Below are positions 33,638 through 42,386 of a stretch of 64,000 nt of DNA, piece by piece. The translations under genes were made by a program, and so were the position numbers. The stretch's first letter is position 1, and the number at the start of each line of letters is the position of its first letter. The stretch comes from JBHGYD01 sp041920415 (lineage in GTDB: Bacteria > Bacillota > Bacilli > Bacillales > Anoxybacillaceae), in the NCBI GenBank assembly GCA_041920415.1, contig JBHGYD010000004.1, positions 37,811 to 101,810 of the forward strand. The letters run 5' to 3'. Below the pieces are notes generated by a model. That model searched no databases, was not told where the DNA came from, and saw only the letters and a list, made by a program, of their open reading frames with translations.

Positions 33638-33654
33638 AAAGGGGGAAACATAGC

Positions 33655-34497
33655 ATGAAAAAATGGCTTAGCGCTTTATTTGCTCTTGTGTTAGTATTCG
33701 CGCTCGCTGCATGCGGCAGCAAAGAAACTGCGGAAGGTAGCAAAGAAGGAAAAGGATTAACGAAATTAGTTGTTGGTGCGTCAAACGTACCTCACGCAGA
33801 AATTTTGGAAAAGGCAAAACCAATTCTTAAACAAAAAGGAATTGACCTTAAAATCGTGACATTCCAAGACTATGTATTGCCAAACAAAGCATTAGCTGAT
33901 AAAGAGATTGATGCAAACTATTTCCAACACATTCCTTATTTAGAATCTCAGAAAAAGGAATACGGTTATGATTTCGTGAACGCAGGCGGCATTCATATTG
34001 AGCCAATCGGTGTGTATTCTAAAAAATATAAAAGTCTTGAGGAGTTGCCAAAAGGTGCAACGATCATTATGAGTAACTCTGTGGCAGACCATGGCCGTAT
34101 TTTATCAATGTTAGAAGAAAAAGGGTTAATTAAACTAAAAGATGGTGTAGATAAAACAAAAGCAACGGTTAAAGATATCGTTGAAAATCCGAAAAAATTA
34201 AAATTTAAAGCAGATGTCGACGCAGGTCTTTTACCACAAATCTACAAAAACAACGAAGGCGATGCAGTGTTAATTAACGCAAACTATGCGCTAGATGCTG
34301 GTTTAGATCCTGCAAAAGATCCAATCGCAGTCGAATCGCCAAAAAATAACCCTTACGTTAACATTATTGCGGTACGTAAAGGTGACGAGAATCGCAAAGA
34401 AATCAAAACGCTTGTAGAAGTTCTACAATCAAAAGAAATTCAAGATTTTATTAAAGAAAAATATAAAGGAGCAGTTATTCCAGCTGCAGAAAAATAA
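33655..34497 (+). CDS. metQ: Methionine-binding lipoprotein MetQ
   Basis: 280 residues. Lipoprotein signal with lipobox LAAC (Cys 20), NlpA-family type II periplasmic-binding fold: LVVGASNVPHAEIL, NYFQHIPYLESQ and NSVADHGRIL contribute to the ligand cleft. It delivers methionine to MetN-MetI on the cell surface. Last gene before a strong terminator. AAAGGGGGAAACA precedes the ATG. Confidence 0.97.
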   Translation: MKKWLSALFALVLVFALAACGSKETAEGSKEGKGLTKLVVGASNVPHAEILEKAKPILKQKGIDLKIVTFQDYVLPNKALADKEIDANYFQHIPYLESQKKEYGYDFVNAGGIHIEPIGVYSKKYKSLEELPKGATIIMSNSVADHGRILSMLEEKGLIKLKDGVDKTKATVKDIVENPKKLKFKADVDAGLLPQIYKNNEGDAVLINANYALDAGLDPAKDPIAVESPKNNPYVNIIAVRKGDENRKEIKTLVEVLQSKEIQDFIKEKYKGAVIPAAEK

Positions 34498-34536
34498 CAA
34501 CAACGGGAGCGGTTTCTGCTCCCGTTGTTGTTTTTT
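34497..34536 (+). terminator. Terminator of metNIQ
   Basis: ACAACAACGGGAGC pairs with GCTCCCGTTGTTGT, followed by TTTTT. Confidence 0.9.
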
Positions 34537-34573
34537 CGCGGCTTTTCAAGAATGGCAATGAATAAGGGAATGA

Positions 34574-34696
34574 TTATAGAGTGACGACCGTGAAAAGATC
34601 AGTCACTTCGCCTCCGACTATTAAAGAAGCGAGAAAGTAAAACAAGCCGATGGACAAAAGAACGATGGTTAGAGAGATGGATATATGCTTCCCCAC
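34574..34696 (-). CDS. Small single-span membrane protein, 40 residues
   Basis: GTG-started frame (MGKHISISLTIVLLSIGLFY, then FLASLIVGGEV and a short polar end TDLFTVVTL) with one hydrophobic helix at about residues 7-28. AAGGAG lies exactly 8 nt before the GTG, which makes chance unlikely. No family is recognised. It is divergent from yurZ in the 316-bp metQ-yurZ gap. Confidence 0.5.
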   Translation of the reverse strand: MGKHISISLTIVLLSIGLFYFLASLIVGGEVTDLFTVVTL

Positions 34697-34813
34697 TATT
34701 TTTTCTCCTTCGCATCATTGAACATTTGTATCATTTATTATTTATTCATTGTTTAATCTTTTTTCCTTTAAGCATACTAACAGTGACACAATGATTTGGA
34801 AGGAGTGTTAGCG

Positions 34814-35176
34814 ATGAATCAACCAATGCAATCATCAACGGAAGCAGCGTTACGTCATTATAAAGAAGGGTTAGGAACGTTTACGCAAAAATTACCGGAA
34901 ATCGCTGGAAGCTTTAATGCTTTTACGGAAGCATGTTTTAAAGAAGGAGCGTTGTCCAAAAAAGAAAAGCAGCTCATTGCTCTCGGAATTAGTCTCGCGA
35001 CGCAAGATGAGTATTGTACAATTTATCATACAAAAGGTTGTCTTGATGAAGGGGCATCGGAACAGGAAATTTTAGAGGCTTGTGGCGTGGCGGCGGCGTT
35101 CGCTGGTGGAGCGGCAATGAGTCAAGCCGTTACGTTAGTTCAAGAATGTATCGATGAGCTTGTGACAAAACATTAA
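34814..35176 (+). CDS. yurZ: Carboxymuconolactone decarboxylase family protein YurZ
   Basis: 120 residues, helical AhpD-like fold with KEKQLIALGISLATQDEYC and IYHTKGCLDEGASEQEILE. One Cys precedes the conserved His (YCTIYH); the usual CxxC pair is not complete, so peroxidase-partner activity is doubtful. ATG at 34814 follows GGAAGGAGTG. It precedes the suf operon as in B. subtilis. Confidence 0.88.
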   Translation: MNQPMQSSTEAALRHYKEGLGTFTQKLPEIAGSFNAFTEACFKEGALSKKEKQLIALGISLATQDEYCTIYHTKGCLDEGASEQEILEACGVAAAFAGGAAMSQAVTLVQECIDELVTKH

Positions 35177-35178
35177 GT

Positions 35179-35204
35179 AAAGACTCCGATTCGGAGTCTT
35201 TTTT
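35179..35204 (+). terminator. Terminator of yurZ
   Basis: AAGACTCCG, AT, CGGAGTCTT then TTTT. Confidence 0.85.
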
Positions 35205-35262
35205 AGATATATATAATTATTAAACTTTTTTGTTTAAAAAGTATAGTAATGTGGTTAAATGG

Positions 35263-35291
35263 TTGCTAATACATTTCATTTGTTATAAGAT
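35263..35291 (+). promoter_or_regulatory. Candidate promoter of the suf operon
   Basis: TTGCTA, 17-bp spacer, TAAGAT, leaving a leader of about 85 nt before sufC. No obvious operator is seen. Confidence 0.5.
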
Positions 35292-35381
35292 TGTAATGAG
35301 AATAAAATGAGAATACAACAAACAAGTAAAATCAGTCAATGAGATACACAAATTTTTTTGTGAAAATTGGAGGTATTTTTC

Positions 35382-36161
35382 ATGGCAGTGTTGACGATTA
35401 AAGATCTTCACGTATCCGTTGAAGGAAAAGAAATTTTAAAAGGGGTTAATCTAGAGGTAAAAGGCGGAGAAATTCACGCTATTATGGGACCAAACGGAAC
35501 CGGTAAATCAACGCTATCTTCAGCCATTATGGGGCATCCAAAATATGAAGTAACAAAAGGAAGCATTACGTTAGACGGACAAGACGTTCTTGAAATGGAA
35601 GTCGACGAACGCGCGCGTGCTGGTTTGTTCTTAGCGATGCAATATCCAAGTGAGATTAGCGGCGTAACGAACGCGGATTTCCTTCGTGCTGCGATCAATG
35701 CTCGTCTCGGTGAAGGAAACGAAATTTCGTTAATGAAGTTTATTCGCAAATTAGATGAGAAAATGGAGTTTCTCGAAATGAATCCAGATATGGCTCATCG
35801 CTACCTCAATGAAGGGTTTTCTGGCGGTGAGAAAAAGCGCAACGAAATTCTTCAACTCATGATGCTAGAGCCAAAAATTGCGATTTTGGATGAAATTGAC
35901 TCCGGTCTAGACATCGACGCGTTAAAAATTGTTTCTAAAGGTGTTAATGAAATGCGCAGCAGCGACTTTGGCTGTTTGATCATTACACACTATCAACGTT
36001 TGTTAAACTATATTACTCCTGACTATGTACATGTCATGATGCAAGGGCGCATTGTAAAATCCGGTGGTCCTGAATTAGCACAACGTCTAGAAGCAGAAGG
36101 TTATGACTGGATTAAGAGAGAACTAGGTATCGAAGATGAAACGGTTGAGCAAGAAGCGTAA
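35382..36161 (+). CDS. sufC: Fe-S cluster assembly ATPase SufC
   Basis: 259 residues, soluble ABC-type ATPase that drives the SufBCD scaffold. Walker A GPNGTGKSTLSSAI (about 35), signature FSGGEKKRNEILQ, Walker B KIAILDEIDSGLDIDALK. ATG at 35382, after TTGGAGG. First of sufC-D-S-U-B, the standard Fe-S system of Bacillaceae. Confidence 0.97.
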   Translation: MAVLTIKDLHVSVEGKEILKGVNLEVKGGEIHAIMGPNGTGKSTLSSAIMGHPKYEVTKGSITLDGQDVLEMEVDERARAGLFLAMQYPSEISGVTNADFLRAAINARLGEGNEISLMKFIRKLDEKMEFLEMNPDMAHRYLNEGFSGGEKKRNEILQLMMLEPKIAILDEIDSGLDIDALKIVSKGVNEMRSSDFGCLIITHYQRLLNYITPDYVHVMMQGRIVKSGGPELAQRLEAEGYDWIKRELGIEDETVEQEA

Positions 36162-36178
36162 GCGTTAGGAGGATTACT

Positions 36179-37489
36179 ATGACGATTGAAACGAAACTAC
36201 CATTCGATCAAGACTATGTGCGTTCCTTCTCCGAAGGACGCGGCGAACCTAGCTGGCTTTTAAATCTTCGCTTACAAGCTCTTGCCAAAGCAGAAGAGTT
36301 ACCATTACCAAAGCCAGATAAAACTAAAATTGACAAATGGAACTTTACCCAATTTACGAATCATGTTGTAAAAAGCGCTCCGCTTTCTTCGTTAGAAGAA
36401 CTCCCAGAATCCGTGAAAGCGCTCATTGATTTAAACGAAGAAACGAAAAATTTATATGTACAACGTGATAACACACCAGCGTATATTTCGTTATCGGAAG
36501 ATTTAAAACAAAAAGGAGTTATTTTTACTGATATTTTCACAGCTGCACGCGAGCATGGTGAGCTATTACAAAAGTATTTTATGAAAGATGGCGTGAAAGT
36601 TGATGAACATCGTTTAACGGCGCTACATGCTGCATTATTAAATGGCGGTGTATTTGTATATGTGCCAAAAAATGTCGAAATCAACACTCCGCTTCAAGCC
36701 GTGTATATTCAAGAAAGTAAAGACACAGCATTATTTAACCATGTCATTGTTGTAGCAGAAGATAATAGTAACGTTGTCTATGTCGAAAACTATATTTCAA
36801 CGAATGAAACAGCGAGCGCAGTTGTCAATATTGTTGCTGAAGTATTTGCGAATACGAATGCACGCGTATTCTTTGCAGCGGTCGATCATTTAGCAAAAGG
36901 TGTCACAACGTACGTTAACCGCCGCGGTATCGCCGGACGTGACGGTCGCATTGAATGGGCGTTAGGGTTAATGAATGATGGAGATACGGTTTCAGAAAAT
37001 ATCACTCGTTTAATTGGCGATGGCTCATATGGCGATACAAAAACAGTCGTTGTTGGTCGCGGAGAACAAACGCAAAACTTTACAACAAGCGTCATCCATT
37101 ACGGCAAACATACAGAAGGGTATATTTTAAAGCACGGTGTTATGAAAGATAGTGCAACGTCGATTTTTAATGGCATCGGAAAAATTGAGCACGGTGCATC
37201 CAAGTCCAATGCTGAACAAGAATCTCGCGTCCTTATGCTCAGTGAAAAAGCGCGTGGCGATGCGAACCCGATTCTCTTAATTGATGAGGACGATGTAACA
37301 GCTGGTCATGCTGCTTCTGTCGGTCGTGTTGACCCGACCCAACTTTACTATTTAATGAGCCGCGGCATTCCAAAAGCGGAGGCAGAACGTTTAATTATTC
37401 ATGGTTTCTTAGCACCTGTCGTGAATGAAATCCCGATTGAAGGCGTGAAAAAACAATTAATTGAAATTATCGAAAGGAAAGTTAAATGA
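36179..37489 (+). CDS. sufD: Fe-S cluster assembly protein SufD
   Basis: 436 residues, beta-helix scaffold partner of SufB. The core (about 140-400) includes NVVYVENYISTNETASAVVN and the C-terminal helical EQESRVLMLSEKARGDANPI and LFYLMSRG-type segment seen as LYYLMSRGIPKAEAERLII. AGGAGG precedes the ATG; its stop overlaps the sufS start. Confidence 0.96.
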   Translation: MTIETKLPFDQDYVRSFSEGRGEPSWLLNLRLQALAKAEELPLPKPDKTKIDKWNFTQFTNHVVKSAPLSSLEELPESVKALIDLNEETKNLYVQRDNTPAYISLSEDLKQKGVIFTDIFTAAREHGELLQKYFMKDGVKVDEHRLTALHAALLNGGVFVYVPKNVEINTPLQAVYIQESKDTALFNHVIVVAEDNSNVVYVENYISTNETASAVVNIVAEVFANTNARVFFAAVDHLAKGVTTYVNRRGIAGRDGRIEWALGLMNDGDTVSENITRLIGDGSYGDTKTVVVGRGEQTQNFTTSVIHYGKHTEGYILKHGVMKDSATSIFNGIGKIEHGASKSNAEQESRVLMLSEKARGDANPILLIDEDDVTAGHAASVGRVDPTQLYYLMSRGIPKAEAERLIIHGFLAPVVNEIPIEGVKKQLIEIIERKVK

Positions 37490-38709
37490 TGGATATGAAA
37501 GAGGTTCGTAAGCTATTTCCTATTTTGAATCAAGAAGTAAACGGAAAGCCTTTGGTTTATCTTGATAGCGCAGCAACCTCTCAGAAACCTCTTCCAGTCA
37601 TTGAAGCGCTCGACAACTATTATCGCCAATACAATTCCAACGTTCATCGTGGCGTGCATACGCTTGGTACAAAAGCGACCGATGCGTATGAAGGCGCACG
37701 CGAAAAAGTGCGGAAATTTATTAACGCAAAATCAACGCAAGAGATTATTTTTACACGCGGAACGACAACGGCATTAAACACTGTTGCTGCAAGTTATGGA
37801 CGTGCGAACTTGCGCGAAGGCGATGAAATTGTCATTACGTATATGGAGCATCATAGCAATATCATTCCTTGGCAACAAGTGGCCAAATATACAGGTGCTA
37901 CGTTAAAATACATTCCGCTTCAAGAAGACGGATCCATCAGCCTAGAAGACGTCGAAAAAACGGTAACACCGAATACAAAAATCGTTTCGGTTATGCAAGT
38001 ATCAAACGTCTTAGGTGCGATTAATCCGATAAAAGATATTGCGAAAATTGCTCATAAACATGGTGCCATCATGGTAGTCGATGCGGCGCAAAGCGCTCCG
38101 CATATGAAAATTGATGTTCAAGATTTAAATTGCGACTTTTTAGCATTTTCTGGGCATAAGATGTGTGGTCCGACAGGAATTGGCGTATTATATGGTAAGA
38201 AGGCATTGCTTGAAAAGATGGAGCCGGTAGAATTCGGCGGGGAAATGATTGACTTTGTCGGATTGTATGAATCAACATGGAAAGAGCTTCCTTGGAAGTT
38301 TGAAGGGGGAACGCCGATTATTGCTGGGGCGATCGGTCTTGGTGCAGCGATCGATTTTCTTGAGCAAATTGGCTTAGACAATATTTCCGCCCATGAACAT
38401 AAGCTAGCTCAATATGCATTAGAACAGCTTTCAACTATTGAAGGACTCACGATTTACGGTCCGAAAGAGCGCGCTGGATTAGTAACATTTAATATTGACG
38501 GTGTTCATCCGCATGATGTGGCAACCGTTCTTGATGCGGAAGGAATCGCCGTACGTGCGGGCCATCATTGTGCCCAGCCGCTCATGAAATGGCTGAACGT
38601 TTCAGCAACAGCGCGTGCAAGCTTTTATTTATACAACACGGAAGAAGATATTGATCAACTTGTTGCCGCATTAAAGAAAACAAAGGAGTATTTCAGCCAT
38701 GTCTTTTAA
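37486..38709 (+). CDS. sufS: Cysteine desulfurase SufS
   Basis: 407 residues, PLP enzyme that takes sulfur from cysteine and hands it to SufU. PLP Lys in FSGHKMCGPTGIG (about 225), persulfide Cys in GIAVRAGHHCAQPLMKW (about 362). The first ATG overlaps the sufD stop; ATGs three and nine nt on are alternatives. It overlaps sufU by 11 bp. Confidence 0.97.
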   Translation: MMDMKEVRKLFPILNQEVNGKPLVYLDSAATSQKPLPVIEALDNYYRQYNSNVHRGVHTLGTKATDAYEGAREKVRKFINAKSTQEIIFTRGTTTALNTVAASYGRANLREGDEIVITYMEHHSNIIPWQQVAKYTGATLKYIPLQEDGSISLEDVEKTVTPNTKIVSVMQVSNVLGAINPIKDIAKIAHKHGAIMVVDAAQSAPHMKIDVQDLNCDFLAFSGHKMCGPTGIGVLYGKKALLEKMEPVEFGGEMIDFVGLYESTWKELPWKFEGGTPIIAGAIGLGAAIDFLEQIGLDNISAHEHKLAQYALEQLSTIEGLTIYGPKERAGLVTFNIDGVHPHDVATVLDAEGIAVRAGHHCAQPLMKWLNVSATARASFYLYNTEEDIDQLVAALKKTKEYFSHVF

Positions 38710-39136
38710 TAACCCTTTAGATACGCTTTATCGTCAAGTGATTATGGATCATTATAAAAATCCAAGAAATCGCGGTGTTCTTGAGGGCGACAGCGTCGAT
38801 ATTAATATGAACAACCCGACGTGCGGTGACCGTATTCATTTAACAATGAAAGTGGAAGACGGAAAAATTGTCGATGCGAAGTTTGAAGGAGAAGGTTGTT
38901 CCATTTCGATGTCGTCCGCTTCGATGATGACGCAAGCAATTAAAGGAAAAACGGTCGAAGAAGCGCTCACTCTTGCGAAAATATTTTCCGATATGATGCA
39001 AGGGAAAGAGTACGACGATTCGGTTGATTTAGGAGATATTGAAGCGCTTCAAGGTGTCTCGAAATTCCCGGCCCGCATAAAATGCGCGACACTTGCGTGG
39101 AAAGCGATGGAAAAAGGTTTGCATCAACACGAATGA
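38699..39136 (+). CDS. sufU: Sulfurtransferase/scaffold SufU
   Basis: 145 residues, zinc-dependent sulfur acceptor for SufS. The three cysteines are in NNPTCGDRI (about 41), GEGCSISMSSA (about 66) and ARIKCATLAW (about 128), with the Asp next to the first Cys completing the Zn site. The family insertion of about 18 residues typical of SufU relative to IscU is present. Confidence 0.97.
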   Translation: MSFNNPLDTLYRQVIMDHYKNPRNRGVLEGDSVDINMNNPTCGDRIHLTMKVEDGKIVDAKFEGEGCSISMSSASMMTQAIKGKTVEEALTLAKIFSDMMQGKEYDDSVDLGDIEALQGVSKFPARIKCATLAWKAMEKGLHQHE

Positions 39137-39164
39137 TTTGCTTGTAAAAAAGGAGGCGAACAAC

Positions 39165-40562
39165 ATGGCGAAAAAAATGCCAGAGATCGGTGAATATAAA
39201 TATGGATTCGCCGATAAAGACGTTTCGGTGTTCCGTGCAAAACGCGGTTTAACGAGAGAAATTGTCGAAGAAATCTCTCGTATGAAAAACGAGCCACAAT
39301 GGATGTTGGAGTTTCGCTTAAAAGCGTTAGATATTTTTTATAGTTTACCGATGCCGCAATGGGGTGGCGACTTATCGAGCTTAGATTTCGATGAAATCAC
39401 TTATTATGTCAAGCCATCTGAAAAATCTGGCCGCTCTTGGGATGAAGTGCCAGAGGAAATTAAAGCGACGTTTGATAAATTGGGAATTCCGGAAGCCGAG
39501 CAAAAATACTTGGCAGGGGTATCGGCACAATACGAATCAGAAGTTGTTTACCATAACATGAAAGAAGACCTTGAAAAGTTAGGCGTTATTTTCAAAGATA
39601 CGGATTCCGCATTAAAAGAGAACGAAGACATTTTCCGTGAGCATTGGGCAAAAGTGGTACCACCGACAGATAATAAGTTCGCAGCATTGAACTCTGCCGT
39701 ATGGTCTGGAGGCTCTTTCATCTACGTTCCAAAAGGGGTTAAGGTCGATACTCCATTGCAAGCGTATTTCCGTATTAACTCTGAAAACATGGGACAGTTT
39801 GAGCGCACGTTAATCATCGTCGATGAAGGAGCGCATGTTCACTATGTAGAAGGTTGTACGGCACCAGTTTATACAACAAACTCGCTTCATAGCGCGGTTG
39901 TTGAAATCATTGTTAAGAAGGGTGCTTACTGCCGTTATACAACGATTCAAAACTGGGCGAACAACGTCTTCAACCTTGTGACGAAACGCGCGGTTTGCGA
40001 AGAAAACGCGACGATGGAATGGATCGATGGAAACATTGGTTCGAAATTAACGATGAAATATCCAGCGGTTATCTTAAAAGGAGAAGGCGCACGCGGCTTA
40101 ACACTTTCAATTGCAATTGCTGGAAAGGGACAACATCAAGATGCCGGTGCGAAAATGATTCACCTTGCTCCAAATACTTCTTCGACGATCGTTTCTAAAT
40201 CGATTTCAAAACAAGGCGGTAAAGTAACGTATCGCGGTATCGTTCATTTTGGTCGTAAAGCATCAGGTTCACGTTCAAACATTGAGTGCGACACACTTAT
40301 TATGGATAATCAATCAACATCGGATACGATTCCATACAACGAAATTTTAAATGACAATATTTCGTTAGAGCATGAAGCAAAAGTATCGAAAGTATCTGAA
40401 GAGCAATTGTTCTATCTCATGAGCCGCGGCATTTCGGAACAAGAAGCAACCGAAATGATCGTTATGGGCTTCATCGAGCCATTTACAAGAGAACTTCCAA
40501 TGGAATATGCGGTTGAAATGAACCGTCTCATTAAATTTGAGATGGAAGGCTCCATTGGTTAA
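39165..40562 (+). CDS. sufB: Fe-S cluster assembly protein SufB
   Basis: 465 residues, scaffold on which the cluster is built with SufC and SufD. Recognised by MAKKMPEIGEYKYGFADKDV, VHYVEGCTAPVY (conserved Cys), the beta-helix core with LAPNTSSTIVSKSISKQGG and the end SEEQLFYLMSRGISEQEA. ATG at 39165 after AAAGGAGGCGAACA. Last gene of the operon. Confidence 0.97.
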   Translation: MAKKMPEIGEYKYGFADKDVSVFRAKRGLTREIVEEISRMKNEPQWMLEFRLKALDIFYSLPMPQWGGDLSSLDFDEITYYVKPSEKSGRSWDEVPEEIKATFDKLGIPEAEQKYLAGVSAQYESEVVYHNMKEDLEKLGVIFKDTDSALKENEDIFREHWAKVVPPTDNKFAALNSAVWSGGSFIYVPKGVKVDTPLQAYFRINSENMGQFERTLIIVDEGAHVHYVEGCTAPVYTTNSLHSAVVEIIVKKGAYCRYTTIQNWANNVFNLVTKRAVCEENATMEWIDGNIGSKLTMKYPAVILKGEGARGLTLSIAIAGKGQHQDAGAKMIHLAPNTSSTIVSKSISKQGGKVTYRGIVHFGRKASGSRSNIECDTLIMDNQSTSDTIPYNEILNDNISLEHEAKVSKVSEEQLFYLMSRGISEQEATEMIVMGFIEPFTRELPMEYAVEMNRLIKFEMEGSIG

Positions 40563-40571
40563 TGCAAAATC

Positions 40572-40608
40572 AACCCGGTCATTCTTCACCACGAATGACC
40601 GGTTTTTT
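40572..40608 (+). terminator. Terminator of the suf operon
   Basis: AACCCGGTCATTC pairs with GAATGACCGGTT, TTTT tail. Confidence 0.9.
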
Positions 40609-40689
40609 ACATGATTTTTTCATTGATGGACATGTTGAATGATTACTAAGCTTCTTGCCATTGTGATATGATGGGAATAGGTGATACAT

Positions 40690-41538
40690 ATGATTTATGT
40701 CGGACTAACAGGCTGGGGGGACCATGATAGCATTTACCCGCCCGGTCTTGCCGCTAAAGATAAATTGCAAGAATACGCAGCGCATTTTCCGACTGTTGAA
40801 GTTGATTCGTATTTTTATGCGATTCAGCCAAGACAAAACGTTGAAAAGTGGATTCGCGAAACACCGAACTCGTTTCAATTTATCGTCAAAGCATACCAAG
40901 GGATGACAGGGCATGAACGCGGAGACATTCCGTATGAAAGCAAAGAAGACATGTTTTCCGCATTTTTAACATCCATTGAACCGTTTATCGAAGCTGGAAA
41001 GTTAGCGATGGTATTATTTCAGTTTCCACCTTGGTTTGATTGCCGGCGCGAACATGTGTCATATTTACGCTGGTGCCGGGCGCGGATGGGAAATGTACCG
41101 GTTGCGTTAGAATTTCGCCATCAATCATGGTTTGCGCCTCGCTTTTACGAAAAAACGTTGCAATTTATGGTCGAAGAAGGCTGGATTCATAGCATTTGCG
41201 ACGAACCACAGGCTGGGGAAGGCTCGATTCCTACCGTTCTTTATCCGACAAATCGTGAAAAAACGCTCATTCGTTTTCACGGTCGAAACGTTCATGGCTG
41301 GAATAAAGCAACAAGCGGGGAAAATTGGCGAGCGGTTCGCTATTTATATCGTTATCGCGAAGAGGAGTTACTTGAATGGGTCGAGCATATTCGAAAACTT
41401 GAAGCGAAAACGAACCATATTTATGTGTTATTTAACAATAATTCTGGTGGAGATGCGGCGGATAATGCGAAACAATTCATTCGCTTACTTGGCATTGAAT
41501 ATACCGATTTAGCACCGCGGCAGCTAGACTTATTTTAA
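40690..41538 (+). CDS. yunF: DUF72 family protein YunF
   Basis: 282 residues, TIM-barrel-like DUF72 family of unknown activity. Typical blocks are YVGLTGWGDHDSIYP, VEVDSYFYAIQP, FQFIVKAYQGMTGH, LFQFPPWFD and NNNSGGDAADNAKQFIRLL. ATG at 40690, 6 nt after AGGTG. It starts the yunF-E-D run. Confidence 0.88.
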   Translation: MIYVGLTGWGDHDSIYPPGLAAKDKLQEYAAHFPTVEVDSYFYAIQPRQNVEKWIRETPNSFQFIVKAYQGMTGHERGDIPYESKEDMFSAFLTSIEPFIEAGKLAMVLFQFPPWFDCRREHVSYLRWCRARMGNVPVALEFRHQSWFAPRFYEKTLQFMVEEGWIHSICDEPQAGEGSIPTVLYPTNREKTLIRFHGRNVHGWNKATSGENWRAVRYLYRYREEELLEWVEHIRKLEAKTNHIYVLFNNNSGGDAADNAKQFIRLLGIEYTDLAPRQLDLF

Positions 41539-41555
41539 TTCATGGAGATGAGATC

Positions 41556-42374
41556 ATGGAATATGTATTGCTTATAGTGATCGGATTCTTAGCTGGAACG
41601 ATTGGTAGTTTAGTCGGCTTAGGGGGAGGAGTCATTATTGTTCCATATTTATTATTTTTAGGAACGACTCATCTCTTACCAGCTGTTTCACCACAAGTAG
41701 CCGTTGGAACATCGTTAGTGGTGATTATTTTTAATGGTCTTTCTTCAACGTTATCGTATATGAAAGATAAAATGGTTGATTATCGAAGTGGTCTGCTTTT
41801 TTTTATCGGAAGTGGACCAGGGGCCATCGTTGGTGCGTGGGTGAATAATGTATTAAGTTTAGCGCATTTCTCTCTTTACTTTGGTCTTTTTTTGATCTCG
41901 GTTTCGTTTTTGTTGATGCTTAATAGAAAGTCTTCCGAACAGCCAAGGCAAAGGCATTTTAAAATTACTCGTACATACATAACAAATGAAGGAGAAACGG
42001 TTACGTACGGTTATCATCCTGTTTTAGCCATCATTATTGCTTTTATTGTCGGCTTTTTTGGTGGACTTTTTGGCATCGGTGGCGGTTCGTTAATGGTTCC
42101 GGCGATGATTTTATTATTTTTGTTTCCGCCGCATGTCGCGGTGGCCACTTCAATGCTCATCGTGTTTTTGTCTTCTCTCGTTAGCTCTTTGACGCATGTT
42201 ATGATGGGCAATGTAGAATGGTTGTTTGCCTTTGCGCTTATTCCGGGTGTGTGGTTTGGCGCGAAAACGGGCGCATTTATGAACAAAAAACTAAAAAGTA
42301 AAACCGTAGTTTTTGTTTTACGGCTTGTGTTGATTCTTCTCGGAATCCGACTAATTGTCCAAGGCATTTCGTAA
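41556..42374 (+). CDS. yunE: TauE/SafE family membrane transporter YunE
   Basis: 272 residues with about eight membrane helices in two related halves: GTIGSLVGLGGGVIIVPYL at the N-terminus and GFFGGLFGIGGGSLMVPAM in the second half, the Gly-rich signature repeated as usual for sulfite/organosulfonate exporters. A 30-residue soluble loop (about 125-150) joins the halves. Substrate unknown. GGAGATGAG precedes the ATG. Confidence 0.92.
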   Translation: MEYVLLIVIGFLAGTIGSLVGLGGGVIIVPYLLFLGTTHLLPAVSPQVAVGTSLVVIIFNGLSSTLSYMKDKMVDYRSGLLFFIGSGPGAIVGAWVNNVLSLAHFSLYFGLFLISVSFLLMLNRKSSEQPRQRHFKITRTYITNEGETVTYGYHPVLAIIIAFIVGFFGGLFGIGGGSLMVPAMILLFLFPPHVAVATSMLIVFLSSLVSSLTHVMMGNVEWLFAFALIPGVWFGAKTGAFMNKKLKSKTVVFVLRLVLILLGIRLIVQGIS

Positions 42375-42386
42375 AAGAGGTGTTGT

